From assembly GCA_017989775.1 (NCBI GenBank), contig JAGNPF010000011.1, forward strand, positions 1 to 12,801: a stretch of 12,801 nt of DNA, read 5' to 3'. Under the pieces are notes generated by a model, which did not search any database, had not been told where the DNA came from, and was given only the letters and a program-made list of their open reading frames with translations. The position numbers and the translations under genes are program-made. Shown piece after piece: positions 7,303 to 12,801 of the stretch. The first letter of the stretch is position 1; each line of letters begins with the position of its first letter. This stretch comes from Flavobacterium sp. (lineage in GTDB: Bacteria > Bacteroidota > Bacteroidia > Flavobacteriales > Flavobacteriaceae).

Positions 7303-7638
7303 ATGATCAAGGAAAACGACAATTTTTTCGAAAGAGTTTATGTCATCGCCCGACAAATTCCTTACGGAAAAGTCACTTCCTATGGGGCCATTGCCAAGGC
7401 ATTGGGAACGGCGCGTTCCGCCCGAATGGTAGGTTGGGCGATGAATGCTTGCCATGATATGGAAGACGTTCCGGCACATCGCGTCGTGAACAGAAAAGGA
7501 TTGCTCACGGGAAAACACCATTTTGACGGCAGCAATTTAATGCAACAATTGCTCGAAAGCGAAGGAATTGTCGTGGTGGACAACCAGATTATTGATTTCG
7601 AAAAACATTTTTGGCAGCCGGAAATGAGTGTTGGTTAA
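7303..7638 (+). CDS. Alkyltransferase-like (ATL) DNA-repair protein, MGMT family
   Basis: 111 aa, a single MGMT/ATL domain. ATL proteins bind O6-alkylguanine, flip the base and flag the lesion to nucleotide-excision repair, without transferring the alkyl group. The family features are YGKVTSYGAIAKALG (21-35, with the conserved Tyr27), the DNA-binding SARMVGWAMNAC (39-50, with Arg41 as the arginine finger) and PAHRVVNRKGLLTG (57-70). In true methyltransferases the last motif is PCHRV; here Ala58 replaces the acceptor Cys, so no alkyl transfer is expected. E. coli YbaZ has Trp at this place. ATG 7303 comes one base after the LysE stop, so the two are translationally coupled. The gene meets the minus-strand gene below tail to tail, with 22 bp between them and no hairpin seen. 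Confidence 0.9.
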   Translation: MIKENDNFFERVYVIARQIPYGKVTSYGAIAKALGTARSARMVGWAMNACHDMEDVPAHRVVNRKGLLTGKHHFDGSNLMQQLLESEGIVVVDNQIIDFEKHFWQPEMSVG

Positions 7639-7660
7639 TCAGATACAGTTGTAATTTTCT

Positions 7661-8251
7661 TTATTCATGGTTGTTTCTTTTAACGATTTCTGCCATTCTC
7701 AAAATATAATTTTCTATGGATTCTCCTTCTAAAATGGGGATGTATTCCAGTGCACTGCCCAAACTGTTTATCAAATGTGAATATCTGTTGAAGATTTCTT
7801 CCAGTAATTTTTCGTCCCTGGTTTCCCAAAATTGTCCTTCATCTGTTAATTCAAAGTCTTCCAAATATTTTTTGTTTAAATAATCAAAAATCGAAATGAG
7901 CATTTTGTGAATTTCAGGGCCACAATATTGGGTTTTTACCGAAAGGTAATACAGATAAATGTCGTCTTCCAGTTTCTCCAGTTTTTTGTTCAATTCTAAA
8001 TTGTAAAGAGCGCATAATTTACCGTTTGAAAGGAAGGTCAAGTATGTGGTTTCGCATTTTGGTGGAGTGAAACAAATGCCGTAAGCCTTGTTTTTGTTGG
8101 GTTCAGTTGTGAAAGTGTCGTTTGGAAAATCTTCATCAAGAATCGTAAATTTCCATTTATTTGCGATGCAAATATCTGTAACTTCTTCAATCAATTTTTT
8201 TAAAGATTGTGGTTTTTTTAGTTTGCCCTTGTAATGAAAACTTAAGCCCAT
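7661..8251 (-). CDS. Conserved hypothetical protein
   Basis: 196 aa from ATG 8251; a TTG at 8302 would add 17 residues. I chose the ATG because MGLSFHYKGKLKK is a natural start and TTG is a weak start. I do not know a function. The protein is soluble-looking and acidic towards its end, with no signal peptide or membrane segment. Visible landmarks are a helix SLKKLIEEVTDICIANKWKF, the strand AYGICFTPPKCETTYLTFLS, then QYCGPEIHKMLISIFDYLNK and the segment DFELTDEGQFWETRDEKLLEE. The FTPP, GPEIH and ELTDEGQFWET stretches look like conserved signatures of a widespread uncharacterised family, but I cannot name it with certainty. It stands alone, diverging from the mrp promoter region and converging on the ATL gene. 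Confidence 0.8.
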   Translation of the reverse strand: MGLSFHYKGKLKKPQSLKKLIEEVTDICIANKWKFTILDEDFPNDTFTTEPNKNKAYGICFTPPKCETTYLTFLSNGKLCALYNLELNKKLEKLEDDIYLYYLSVKTQYCGPEIHKMLISIFDYLNKKYLEDFELTDEGQFWETRDEKLLEEIFNRYSHLINSLGSALEYIPILEGESIENYILRMAEIVKRNNHE

Positions 8252-8380
8252 AATTTTTTGTTTGTCAACCCTAAATGAACGAATTTTTGTAGTTATTTCC
8301 AAATTTTTTAAAAATCCACCAAAAAATGAAAATTTACCTCTTTTTTATAGTTTTCCTGTTAAACATTGCCTTGCTTAAAC

Positions 8381-8412
8381 TTTGTCGTTTCAGTACTTCT
8401 TCACTATCTTTG
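8381..8412 (+). promoter_or_regulatory. Bacteroidota promoter of the Fe-S cluster operon
   Basis: TTTG (8381-8384) and TATCTTTG (8405-8412) are full matches to the -33 and -7 boxes with a 20-bp spacer. The predicted start near 8419 gives a leader of about 65 nt before ATG 8484. This is the best-formed promoter in the window. Confidence 0.8.
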
Positions 8413-8483
8413 CAATCTAAAATCAGTTTAAATAAATATAACATTTCAATTGAGTAATAGTCAGTTGAAAACAGACACGAGAT

Positions 8484-9611
8484 ATGAAATTAGATAAAAA
8501 AGAAATACTTAAAGCATTAGAAACCATTACTGTTGCCGGCGAAGGCAAGAATATGGTGGAAAGCGGAGCCATTGCAAACGTTGTCACTTTTGGGGACGAA
8601 GCCATAATTGATTTGGTGTTGCATTCACCAGCAATGCACATCCGCAAGCGTGCCGAAGACGACATCAAGAAAACCATCTTGGAGCAGATTTCGGCCGAAG
8701 CCAAAATCAAGATCAACGTAAAAATTGAAGTTCCGGAAAATACCGGAGTCAAAGGGAAAGCCATTCCCGGAATAAAAAACATCATCGCCGTGGCTTCCGG
8801 AAAAGGAGGCGTGGGTAAATCTACCGTTACGGCAAACTTGGCAGTGTCGTTGGCCAAAATGGGTTTTTCAGTAGGTGTTCTCGATGCCGATATATACGGA
8901 CCGTCTATGCCCATTATGTTTGACGTGGAAACCGCCAAACCACTTTCTGTGGAGGTGGACGGAAAATCGAAAATGAAACCTATCGAAAGCTATGACGTCA
9001 AAATACTTTCCATCGGATTTTTCACTTCTCCAAGCCAAGCCGTTATCTGGCGTGGGCCAATGGCCGCAAAAGCATTGAATCAAATGATTTTTGATGCCGA
9101 TTGGGGCGAATTAGACTTTTTGTTGATTGATTTGCCACCAGGAACCGGAGACATTCATCTTTCCATCGTGCAGGCTTTGCCTATTACAGGAACAGTTGTC
9201 GTGAGTACACCACAAGCCGTGGCACTTGCCGATGCCAAAAAAGGAGTTGCCATGTTCATGTCCGAGGCCATCAACGTGCCTGTTTTGGGAATCATCGAAA
9301 ATATGGCCTATTTCACGCCGGAAGAATTGCCAAACAACAAATATTATATCTTTGGAAAAGAAGGAGCCAAAAACTTGGCAGAAGATTTGGCCGTTCCGTT
9401 TTTGGGAGAAGTGCCCATCGTGCAATCCATTCGCGAAGCGGGAGATTACGGTCGTCCGGCAGCGATGCAAACAGGTTCGGTTATAGAAACTGTTTTTGAG
9501 GCAATTACCCGAAACGTGGTGGAAGAAGTAGTCAACAGAAACGAAAATCTACCGGCAACCGAAGCTGTTAAAATAACAACGATGGCAGGTTGTTCATCGG
9601 TGAAAAAATAA
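8484..9611 (+). CDS. mrp: Mrp/ApbC-family Fe-S cluster carrier P-loop ATPase
   Basis: 375 aa. Mrp/ApbC proteins bind and hydrolyse ATP and deliver Fe-S clusters to apo-enzymes in the cytoplasm. An N-terminal DUF59/MIP18-like domain (about 1-85) precedes the P-loop domain. The deviant Walker A is GKGGVGKST (107-115), followed by VLDADIYGPSMP (132-143) and LIDLPPGTGDIHLS (214-227), all strongly conserved in the family. ATG 8484 follows a strong promoter. Oddly, the CxxC that follows the ENMSYF-type motif in ApbC is absent: here ENMAYFTPEELPNNKYYIF (272-290) runs on without cysteine, and the only Cys of the whole protein is Cys370 in the tail TTMAGCSSVKK. This may be a Bacteroidota variant. The Nfu gene follows after 37 bp, supporting a joint Fe-S role. 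Confidence 0.92.
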   Translation: MKLDKKEILKALETITVAGEGKNMVESGAIANVVTFGDEAIIDLVLHSPAMHIRKRAEDDIKKTILEQISAEAKIKINVKIEVPENTGVKGKAIPGIKNIIAVASGKGGVGKSTVTANLAVSLAKMGFSVGVLDADIYGPSMPIMFDVETAKPLSVEVDGKSKMKPIESYDVKILSIGFFTSPSQAVIWRGPMAAKALNQMIFDADWGELDFLLIDLPPGTGDIHLSIVQALPITGTVVVSTPQAVALADAKKGVAMFMSEAINVPVLGIIENMAYFTPEELPNNKYYIFGKEGAKNLAEDLAVPFLGEVPIVQSIREAGDYGRPAAMQTGSVIETVFEAITRNVVEEVVNRNENLPATEAVKITTMAGCSSVKK

Positions 9612-9648
9612 TTCTGAAATTCGCCAAGGCGTTGAATAAAATAAAGAA

Positions 9649-9888
9649 ATGACAACAGAAGAAATTACCAATAATGTTTTGAAAGCACTGGAAGAAATCA
9701 GGCCTTTCTTGAATTCTGACGGTGGAGACATTAAACTCATCTCCATAGAAGACGACAAACATGTAACCGTTCGTCTGGAAGGGGCTTGTACCAGTTGTAG
9801 CGTGAGCCATATGACACTGAGGGCAGGTGTGGAAACCACCATCAAAAAATATGCTCCAGAAATCGAAACAGTTGTCAATATTGCTTAA
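9649..9888 (+). CDS. NifU C-terminal-domain (Nfu) Fe-S scaffold protein
   Basis: 79 aa, a stand-alone Nfu domain of usual size. Nfu proteins hold an Fe-S cluster, commonly [4Fe-4S] bridged between two monomers, and pass it to target enzymes. The family core is RPFLNSDGGDIKLISIEDD (18-36) and the ligand motif GACTSCSVSHMTLRAGVE (45-62) with Cys47 and Cys50. There is no N-terminal NifU scaffold domain and no A-type carrier domain, unlike E. coli NfuA. It begins 37 bp after the mrp stop in the same direction and is probably co-transcribed from the mrp promoter; the ferredoxin gene follows after 71 bp. ATG 9649 is preceded by an A-rich leader as usual here. Confidence 0.93.
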   Translation: MTTEEITNNVLKALEEIRPFLNSDGGDIKLISIEDDKHVTVRLEGACTSCSVSHMTLRAGVETTIKKYAPEIETVVNIA

Positions 9889-9959
9889 AAATTAGGGACA
9901 AACCTAAAAAAAAGCAACAACAAGCAATCAAATAAACATTACTCAATTAGTACTTGAAA

Positions 9960-10277
9960 ATGGATGTATTAATAAAAATAAAAGATAGAGAAGGCGCTGT
10001 ACACGAACTGCAAGCTCCAACAGATATGGCGATGAACATCATGGAACTTTGCAAGGCTTATGAGCTTCCTGTGGAAGGAACTTGTGGCGGAATGGCCATG
10101 TGTGCTTCATGTCAATGCTATGTTCTTAATCAAGTGGAGTTGCCGACTATGGGAGATGAAGAAGAAGCCATGCTTTCAGAAGCTTTTCACGTGAAACCAA
10201 ACAGTCGTTTGGGTTGTCAAATTCCCATTACCATGGATTTGGAAGGATTGGAATTGGAATTGGCACCTGAATCTTAA
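9960..10277 (+). CDS. Adrenodoxin-type [2Fe-2S] ferredoxin 1
   Basis: 105 aa. A one-electron carrier of the vertebrate/ISC type. The four cluster ligands fit C-x5-C-x2-C-x34-C: Cys42, Cys48 and Cys51 in GTCGGMAMCASCQC, and Cys86 in SRLGCQIP. ATG 9960 is chosen; a TTG two codons earlier (9954) is a poorer start. The acidic helix GDEEEAMLSE (65-74) matches the partner-docking region of adrenodoxin-like ferredoxins. It lies behind mrp and nfu, so it may supply electrons for cluster assembly, but other partners are possible. A second ferredoxin gene follows 73 bp later and is a clear paralogue, with about 60 identical positions by eye over about 105. Confidence 0.92.
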   Translation: MDVLIKIKDREGAVHELQAPTDMAMNIMELCKAYELPVEGTCGGMAMCASCQCYVLNQVELPTMGDEEEAMLSEAFHVKPNSRLGCQIPITMDLEGLELELAPES

Positions 10278-10350
10278 AAAATCATCGTGTTAATTGTTTT
10301 TTCAAAATTAAATTTCAACCGTTAAGTTGTTCTATACCCGATTTTAGTAA

Positions 10351-10677
10351 ATGGATATATCAATAAAGATTACCGACCGAAGAGGTCAAACGCATGAAGT
10401 AAAAGCTCCCACGGATATGGGACTGAACATGATGCAGGTTGTCCAGGCCTATGAACTGGAACCATTTGGCACCGTTGGGATGTGCGGCGGAAAGTTGATG
10501 TGTCCCACTTGTCAATGTTATGTTCAAAACGATGTTGTTCTTCCAGAAAAAAGAGAAGAAGAAACGGGCACACTTTCCAGATTGTTGCATGTAAAATCCA
10601 ATAGTCGTTTGAGTTGCCAAATTCCCGTCACCAAAGAGTTGGACGGCTTGGAAATAGAATTGGCTCCGTTATTTTAG
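10351..10677 (+). CDS. Adrenodoxin-type [2Fe-2S] ferredoxin 2
   Basis: 108 aa, ATG start. It shares the frame of ferredoxin 1: the opening MDISIKITDRRGQTHEVKAP, PTDMGLNMMQ, and the ligands Cys45, Cys51 and Cys54 in GMCGGKLMCPTCQC with Cys89 in SRLSCQIP (same C-x5-C-x2-C-x34-C spacing). It differs by a short insertion before the first ligand (GTVGMCGG against GTCGG) and by a more basic docking helix region (PEKREEETGTLSR), so redox potential or partner may differ. The pair is best explained by tandem duplication followed by divergence. It is the last gene of the cluster; a strong hairpin terminator lies just downstream. Confidence 0.92.
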   Translation: MDISIKITDRRGQTHEVKAPTDMGLNMMQVVQAYELEPFGTVGMCGGKLMCPTCQCYVQNDVVLPEKREEETGTLSRLLHVKSNSRLSCQIPVTKELDGLEIELAPLF

Positions 10678-10694
10678 GTGTTAAAAACCCATAA

Positions 10695-10731
10695 AAAAGG
10701 CTTTTCAGAGATGGAAAGCCTTTTGTTTTTT
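10695..10731. terminator. Bidirectional intrinsic terminator between ferredoxin 2 and the acyl-CoA dehydrogenase
   Basis: AAAAGGCTTTTC (10695-10706) pairs with GGAAAGCCTTTT (10713-10724) over 12 bp with one G-T wobble and a 6-nt loop. On the plus strand a T-run follows (10726-10731). On the minus strand the A-run at 10693-10698 becomes a T-run, so the element can end both convergent units. The minus-strand stop codon (10730-10732) touches it. Confidence 0.87.
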
Positions 10732-11908
10732 ATTTAAAAGCCGAAATACCCGTGATGTCCATTCCGGTAATCAACAGATGAATATCATGCGTTCCTTCAT
10801 AAGTGATTACAGATTCCAAGTTCATCATATGGCGCATGATCGAATATTCGCCGGTAATTCCCATTCCGCCCAGCATTTGTCTAGCTTCACGAGCAATTTG
10901 GAGCGCCATGTTTACATTATTCCTTTTGGCCATCGAGATTTGGGCCGAGCTGGCTTTGCCTTCGTTTCTCAAAACACCCAATCGCCAAGTTAATAATTGT
11001 GCCTTGGTGATTTCGGTAATCATTTCGGCCAATTTTTTCTGTTGCAATTGCATTCCGGCAATGGGTTTGTCAAACTGGATTCTTTCCTTGGCATACCGCA
11101 AAGCCGTGTCATAGCAATCCATTGCGGCACCAATCGCTCCCCAAGCAATCCCGTAACGAGCCGAATCCAGACAACCAAGCGGTGCGCCTAAACCAGATTT
11201 GTTGGGTAATAAATTTTCTTTGGGAATTTTTACATTGTCAAAAATCAATTCTCCCGTTGCCGATGCACGAAGTGACCATTTGTTGTGCGTTTCGGGAGTG
11301 GTGAATCCTTGCATTCCGCGTTCTACAATCAATCCGTGAATTCTTCCTTCTTCATTTTTTGCCCAAACAATGGCAATATCGGCAAATGGCGCGTTGGATA
11401 TCCACATTTTGGCACCATTCAACAAATAATGATCACCTTTATCTTTGAAATTGGTAATCATACTTCCCGGATCGGAACCGTAATTGGGTTCGGTCAAGCC
11501 AAAGCAACCCATCATTTCTCCCGAAGCCAATTTCGGTAAATATTTCAGGCGTTGTTCTTCGCTGCCGTATTTCCAAATGGGATACATCACCAACGACGAT
11601 TGCACCGAAGCCGTGGAGCGCACTCCCGAATCGCCTCTTTCTATTTCCTGCATAATCAGTCCATAGGAAATTTGATCCAATCCAGCTCCTCCATATTCTT
11701 CAGGAATATAAGGGCCAAAAGCACCGATTTCAGCCAAACCCTTGATGATTTGTTTTGGAAATTCCGCCTTTTGTGCGTAGTCTTCGATGATGGGCGAAAC
11801 TTCACGTTTGACCCATTCGCGTGCCGAATCTCGAACCAATTTATGTTCGTCCGTCAATAATTCGTCAACATTGTAATAATCTGGCGCTTGGAATAAGTCT
11901 GGTTTCAT
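10730..11908 (-). CDS. gcdH: Acyl-CoA dehydrogenase, glutaryl-CoA dehydrogenase type
   Basis: 392 aa, ATG start, full family length. It is a soluble FAD flavoprotein that oxidises an acyl-CoA to the enoyl-CoA; the glutaryl-CoA type also decarboxylates, forming crotonyl-CoA in lysine and tryptophan breakdown. Signature stretches are GVRSTASVQSSLVMYPIW (95-112), with the Arg97 position that binds the glutaryl carboxylate in human GCDH, then CFGLTEPNYGSDPGSM (135-150), SLRASATGELIFDNV (212-226), LDSARYGIAWGAIGA (247-261) and MLGGMGITGEY (345-355). VITYEGTHDIHLL (367-379) carries the catalytic base Glu371. These are closer to glutaryl-CoA dehydrogenase than to short- or medium-chain enzymes as I recall them. 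Substrate is inferred, not shown. It is monocistronic, with its own promoter and a shared terminator. Confidence 0.9.
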   Translation of the reverse strand: MKPDLFQAPDYYNVDELLTDEHKLVRDSAREWVKREVSPIIEDYAQKAEFPKQIIKGLAEIGAFGPYIPEEYGGAGLDQISYGLIMQEIERGDSGVRSTASVQSSLVMYPIWKYGSEEQRLKYLPKLASGEMMGCFGLTEPNYGSDPGSMITNFKDKGDHYLLNGAKMWISNAPFADIAIVWAKNEEGRIHGLIVERGMQGFTTPETHNKWSLRASATGELIFDNVKIPKENLLPNKSGLGAPLGCLDSARYGIAWGAIGAAMDCYDTALRYAKERIQFDKPIAGMQLQQKKLAEMITEITKAQLLTWRLGVLRNEGKASSAQISMAKRNNVNMALQIAREARQMLGGMGITGEYSIMRHMMNLESVITYEGTHDIHLLITGMDITGISAFK

Positions 11909-11931
11909 AATTGGGAAAATTGAGTGTCTAA

Positions 11932-11939
11932 CAAAGCTA
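11932..11939 (-). promoter_or_regulatory. Bacteroidota -7 promoter box for the acyl-CoA dehydrogenase gene
   Basis: Read on the minus strand this is TAGCTTTG, a full match to TAnnTTTG, 23 bp upstream of the ATG at 11908. The -33 region offers only CTTG near 11955-11958, so the promoter is of moderate quality. Confidence 0.5.
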
Positions 11940-11964
11940 AGGAAAGAAATAGAACAAGGATAAA

Positions 11965-12025
11965 AATTCGTGTGTTTTAGACAATAATTAGGCTAAAAAT
12001 AATTTAGACACAAATTTCACGAATT
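11965..12025. repeat. Short AT-rich inverted/direct repeat block in intergenic DNA
   Basis: AATTCGTG (11965-11972) recurs inverted as CACGAATT (12018-12025), and TTTAGACA occurs twice in direct orientation (11977-11984 and 12003-12010). The block lies between the porin stop and the dehydrogenase promoter. I recall similar AATTCGTG/TTTGTGTC words in intergenic DNA of other flavobacteria, so it may be a dispersed element; this is only an impression. Confidence 0.35.
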
Positions 12026-12101
12026 ATCACAAATTCAAATTATTCTAAAATTTAATTATGCGAATTTTATATGTTTTGATGGATTGGTGGGATTTTTGTT
12101 T

Positions 12102-12801
12102 TTACCAAATCCACCATTCCATTTTAACACCAATATATTGTCCCCAGCTTTTGGTTCCGCTTTGGGCGAGATAAGGCGAGTAGAGATTGTCGGCTGCAAA
12201 TTGGTTGTAATGTGCCACGCTATAGACGAATCTAAAATGAGGTCTTTCCCAAACATCTCTTTTGGCGGTTGGAACCAAGGTGGGTGCAATGGTAAATTTG
12301 GTCATTTGGGCAAAATCTTGGGTACCGTCTTTTCGCCAGGCAAAATCGAGTTCGTGCAATAAATGCAACCAGTTATTGATGTAATACGTTCCTCTTGCGC
12401 CAAAAGCAATGTCCTGTTTTCTATTGAACAACATTTGTTTTCCCAGATAATCCGGTGCTTTGTCTTTGCTGTCGCTGGCTCCCCTGCTTTTGGTATAAAT
12501 GGCATAGCCGTTGAGCGAATATTTTTCGCTGAGGTTCAACAAGAAAGTTTCGGTAAATGCAAAAGAGTTTGCTTTCCGGAAACTATTGGTTTCGAGATTT
12601 GGTGCGCCATAGGTAACATAAGTTCGGCTGCTTCCTCCGTCGCCACCATTCGCAATTCCGGTTCCGTAACGAGCACTTACGGCATTGAAAGAACCGGGAA
12701 GTTTGGTGGAAATGCTTTTGTTGTATTTGGCCCCAAGAACAAAGCCGTAATCTGCTGGATAATTGTATTGGGTATTGGCATCTTTGGCTTCTCCAGAAGG
12801 A
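12102..12801 (-). CDS. LamB-type carbohydrate porin, C-terminal part (cut by window edge)
   Basis: The minus-strand frame is open from the right edge to the TAA at 12102-12104 (232 codons), so the N-terminus is missing. The protein shows the alternating aromatic strands of an outer-membrane beta-barrel, with stretches such as YGFVLGAKYNKS, SARYGTGIANGG, YSLNGYAIYTKS and WLHLLHELDFAW. RDVWERPHFRFVYSVAHYNQ closely follows the WSRPAIRVFATYAKW segment of E. coli LamB. The last residues YIGVKMEWWIW mirror the LamB end FGAQMEIWW, with a terminal aromatic residue as barrel-assembly signal. Such porins let maltodextrins or other sugars diffuse across the outer membrane; the substrate cannot be told. 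No intrinsic terminator was seen after the stop. Confidence 0.83.
   Translation of the reverse strand, partial: PSGEAKDANTQYNYPADYGFVLGAKYNKSISTKLPGSFNAVSARYGTGIANGGDGGSSRTYVTYGAPNLETNSFRKANSFAFTETFLLNLSEKYSLNGYAIYTKSRGASDSKDKAPDYLGKQMLFNRKQDIAFGARGTYYINNWLHLLHELDFAWRKDGTQDFAQMTKFTIAPTLVPTAKRDVWERPHFRFVYSVAHYNQFAADNLYSPYLAQSGTKSWGQYIGVKMEWWIW

Noticed and set aside
8252..8302. TTG 8302 start for the hypothetical protein
   Set aside because: TTG is a weak start and the added 17 residues look unstructured; ATG 8251 gives a natural beginning. Not excluded.
8290..8340. Minus-strand promoter for the hypothetical protein (TTTTTTGG and AAATTTGG words)
   Set aside because: The TA of the -7 box is not at the right distance and the boxes are made of A/T runs likely to occur by chance.
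9622..9631. CGCCAAGGCG palindrome between mrp and nfu
   Set aside because: Arms of only 4 bp and no T-run; not a convincing terminator or operator.
9892..9907. TTAGG/CCTAA hairpin after nfu
   Set aside because: Stem of only 5 bp followed by A-rich, not T-rich, sequence; not a terminator.
1..12801. Search for tRNA, rRNA, CRISPR repeats, transposase or integrase genes and attachment-site repeats
   Set aside because: None seen by eye on either strand; the R-M pair is not flanked by recognisable mobile-element ends.

Overview
The window reads as chromosomal DNA of a member of the Bacteroidota, most likely a Flavobacterium-like species. The evidence is the AT-rich intergenic DNA, several promoters with the Bacteroidota -7 box TAnnTTTG in place of a sigma-70 -10 box, weak Shine-Dalgarno sequences, and protein types typical of flavobacteria. 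No tRNA, rRNA, CRISPR array, transposase or integrase was seen. No intergenic stretch exceeds 300 bases.

Layout. (1) 1-608, minus: the N-terminal 202 codons of a probable murein L,D-transpeptidase, cut by the window edge. (2) 793-2787, plus: a compact probable type II restriction-modification (R-M) module. It holds a PD-(D/E)XK-like nuclease candidate and, after an 18-bp gap in the same reading frame, a C5-cytosine DNA methyltransferase with an N-terminal helix-turn-helix. A hairpin follows. (3) 2864-3300: a single-gene unit for a short HPF/RaiA-type ribosome-associated protein with its own promoter and a strong intrinsic terminator. (4) 3411-5881, plus: a large AsmA-family envelope protein. 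Its natural ATG and membrane anchor are joined to the main ORF only by a -1 shift at a run of seven A. (5) 5910-7638, plus: trmB, a LysE-family exporter and an alkyltransferase-like DNA-repair protein, apparently one operon. (6) 7661-8251, minus: a conserved hypothetical protein. (7) 8381-10731, plus: an Fe-S cluster biogenesis/electron-transfer cluster of an Mrp/ApbC carrier, an Nfu scaffold and two tandem adrenodoxin-type [2Fe-2S] ferredoxins, ending in a terminator that probably works in both directions. (8) 10730-11939, minus: a glutaryl-CoA-dehydrogenase-like acyl-CoA dehydrogenase with its own promoter. (9) 12102-12801, minus: the C-terminal part of a LamB-type carbohydrate porin.

How the parts work together. 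The Fe-S block is the most coherent pathway unit, with carrier, scaffold and two client-type ferredoxins in one direction. The R-M pair is the clearest accessory element. It has no separate controller gene, but the methyltransferase carries a DNA-binding domain that could regulate the pair. The most unusual sequence-level signals are the A-AAA-AAA slip site or frameshift at the start of the AsmA gene, the lone in-frame amber codon between the nuclease and the methyltransferase, and the absence of the usual CxxC motif in the Mrp protein. The rest looks like ordinary flavobacterial housekeeping and envelope genes. I saw no large undescribed system beyond these points.
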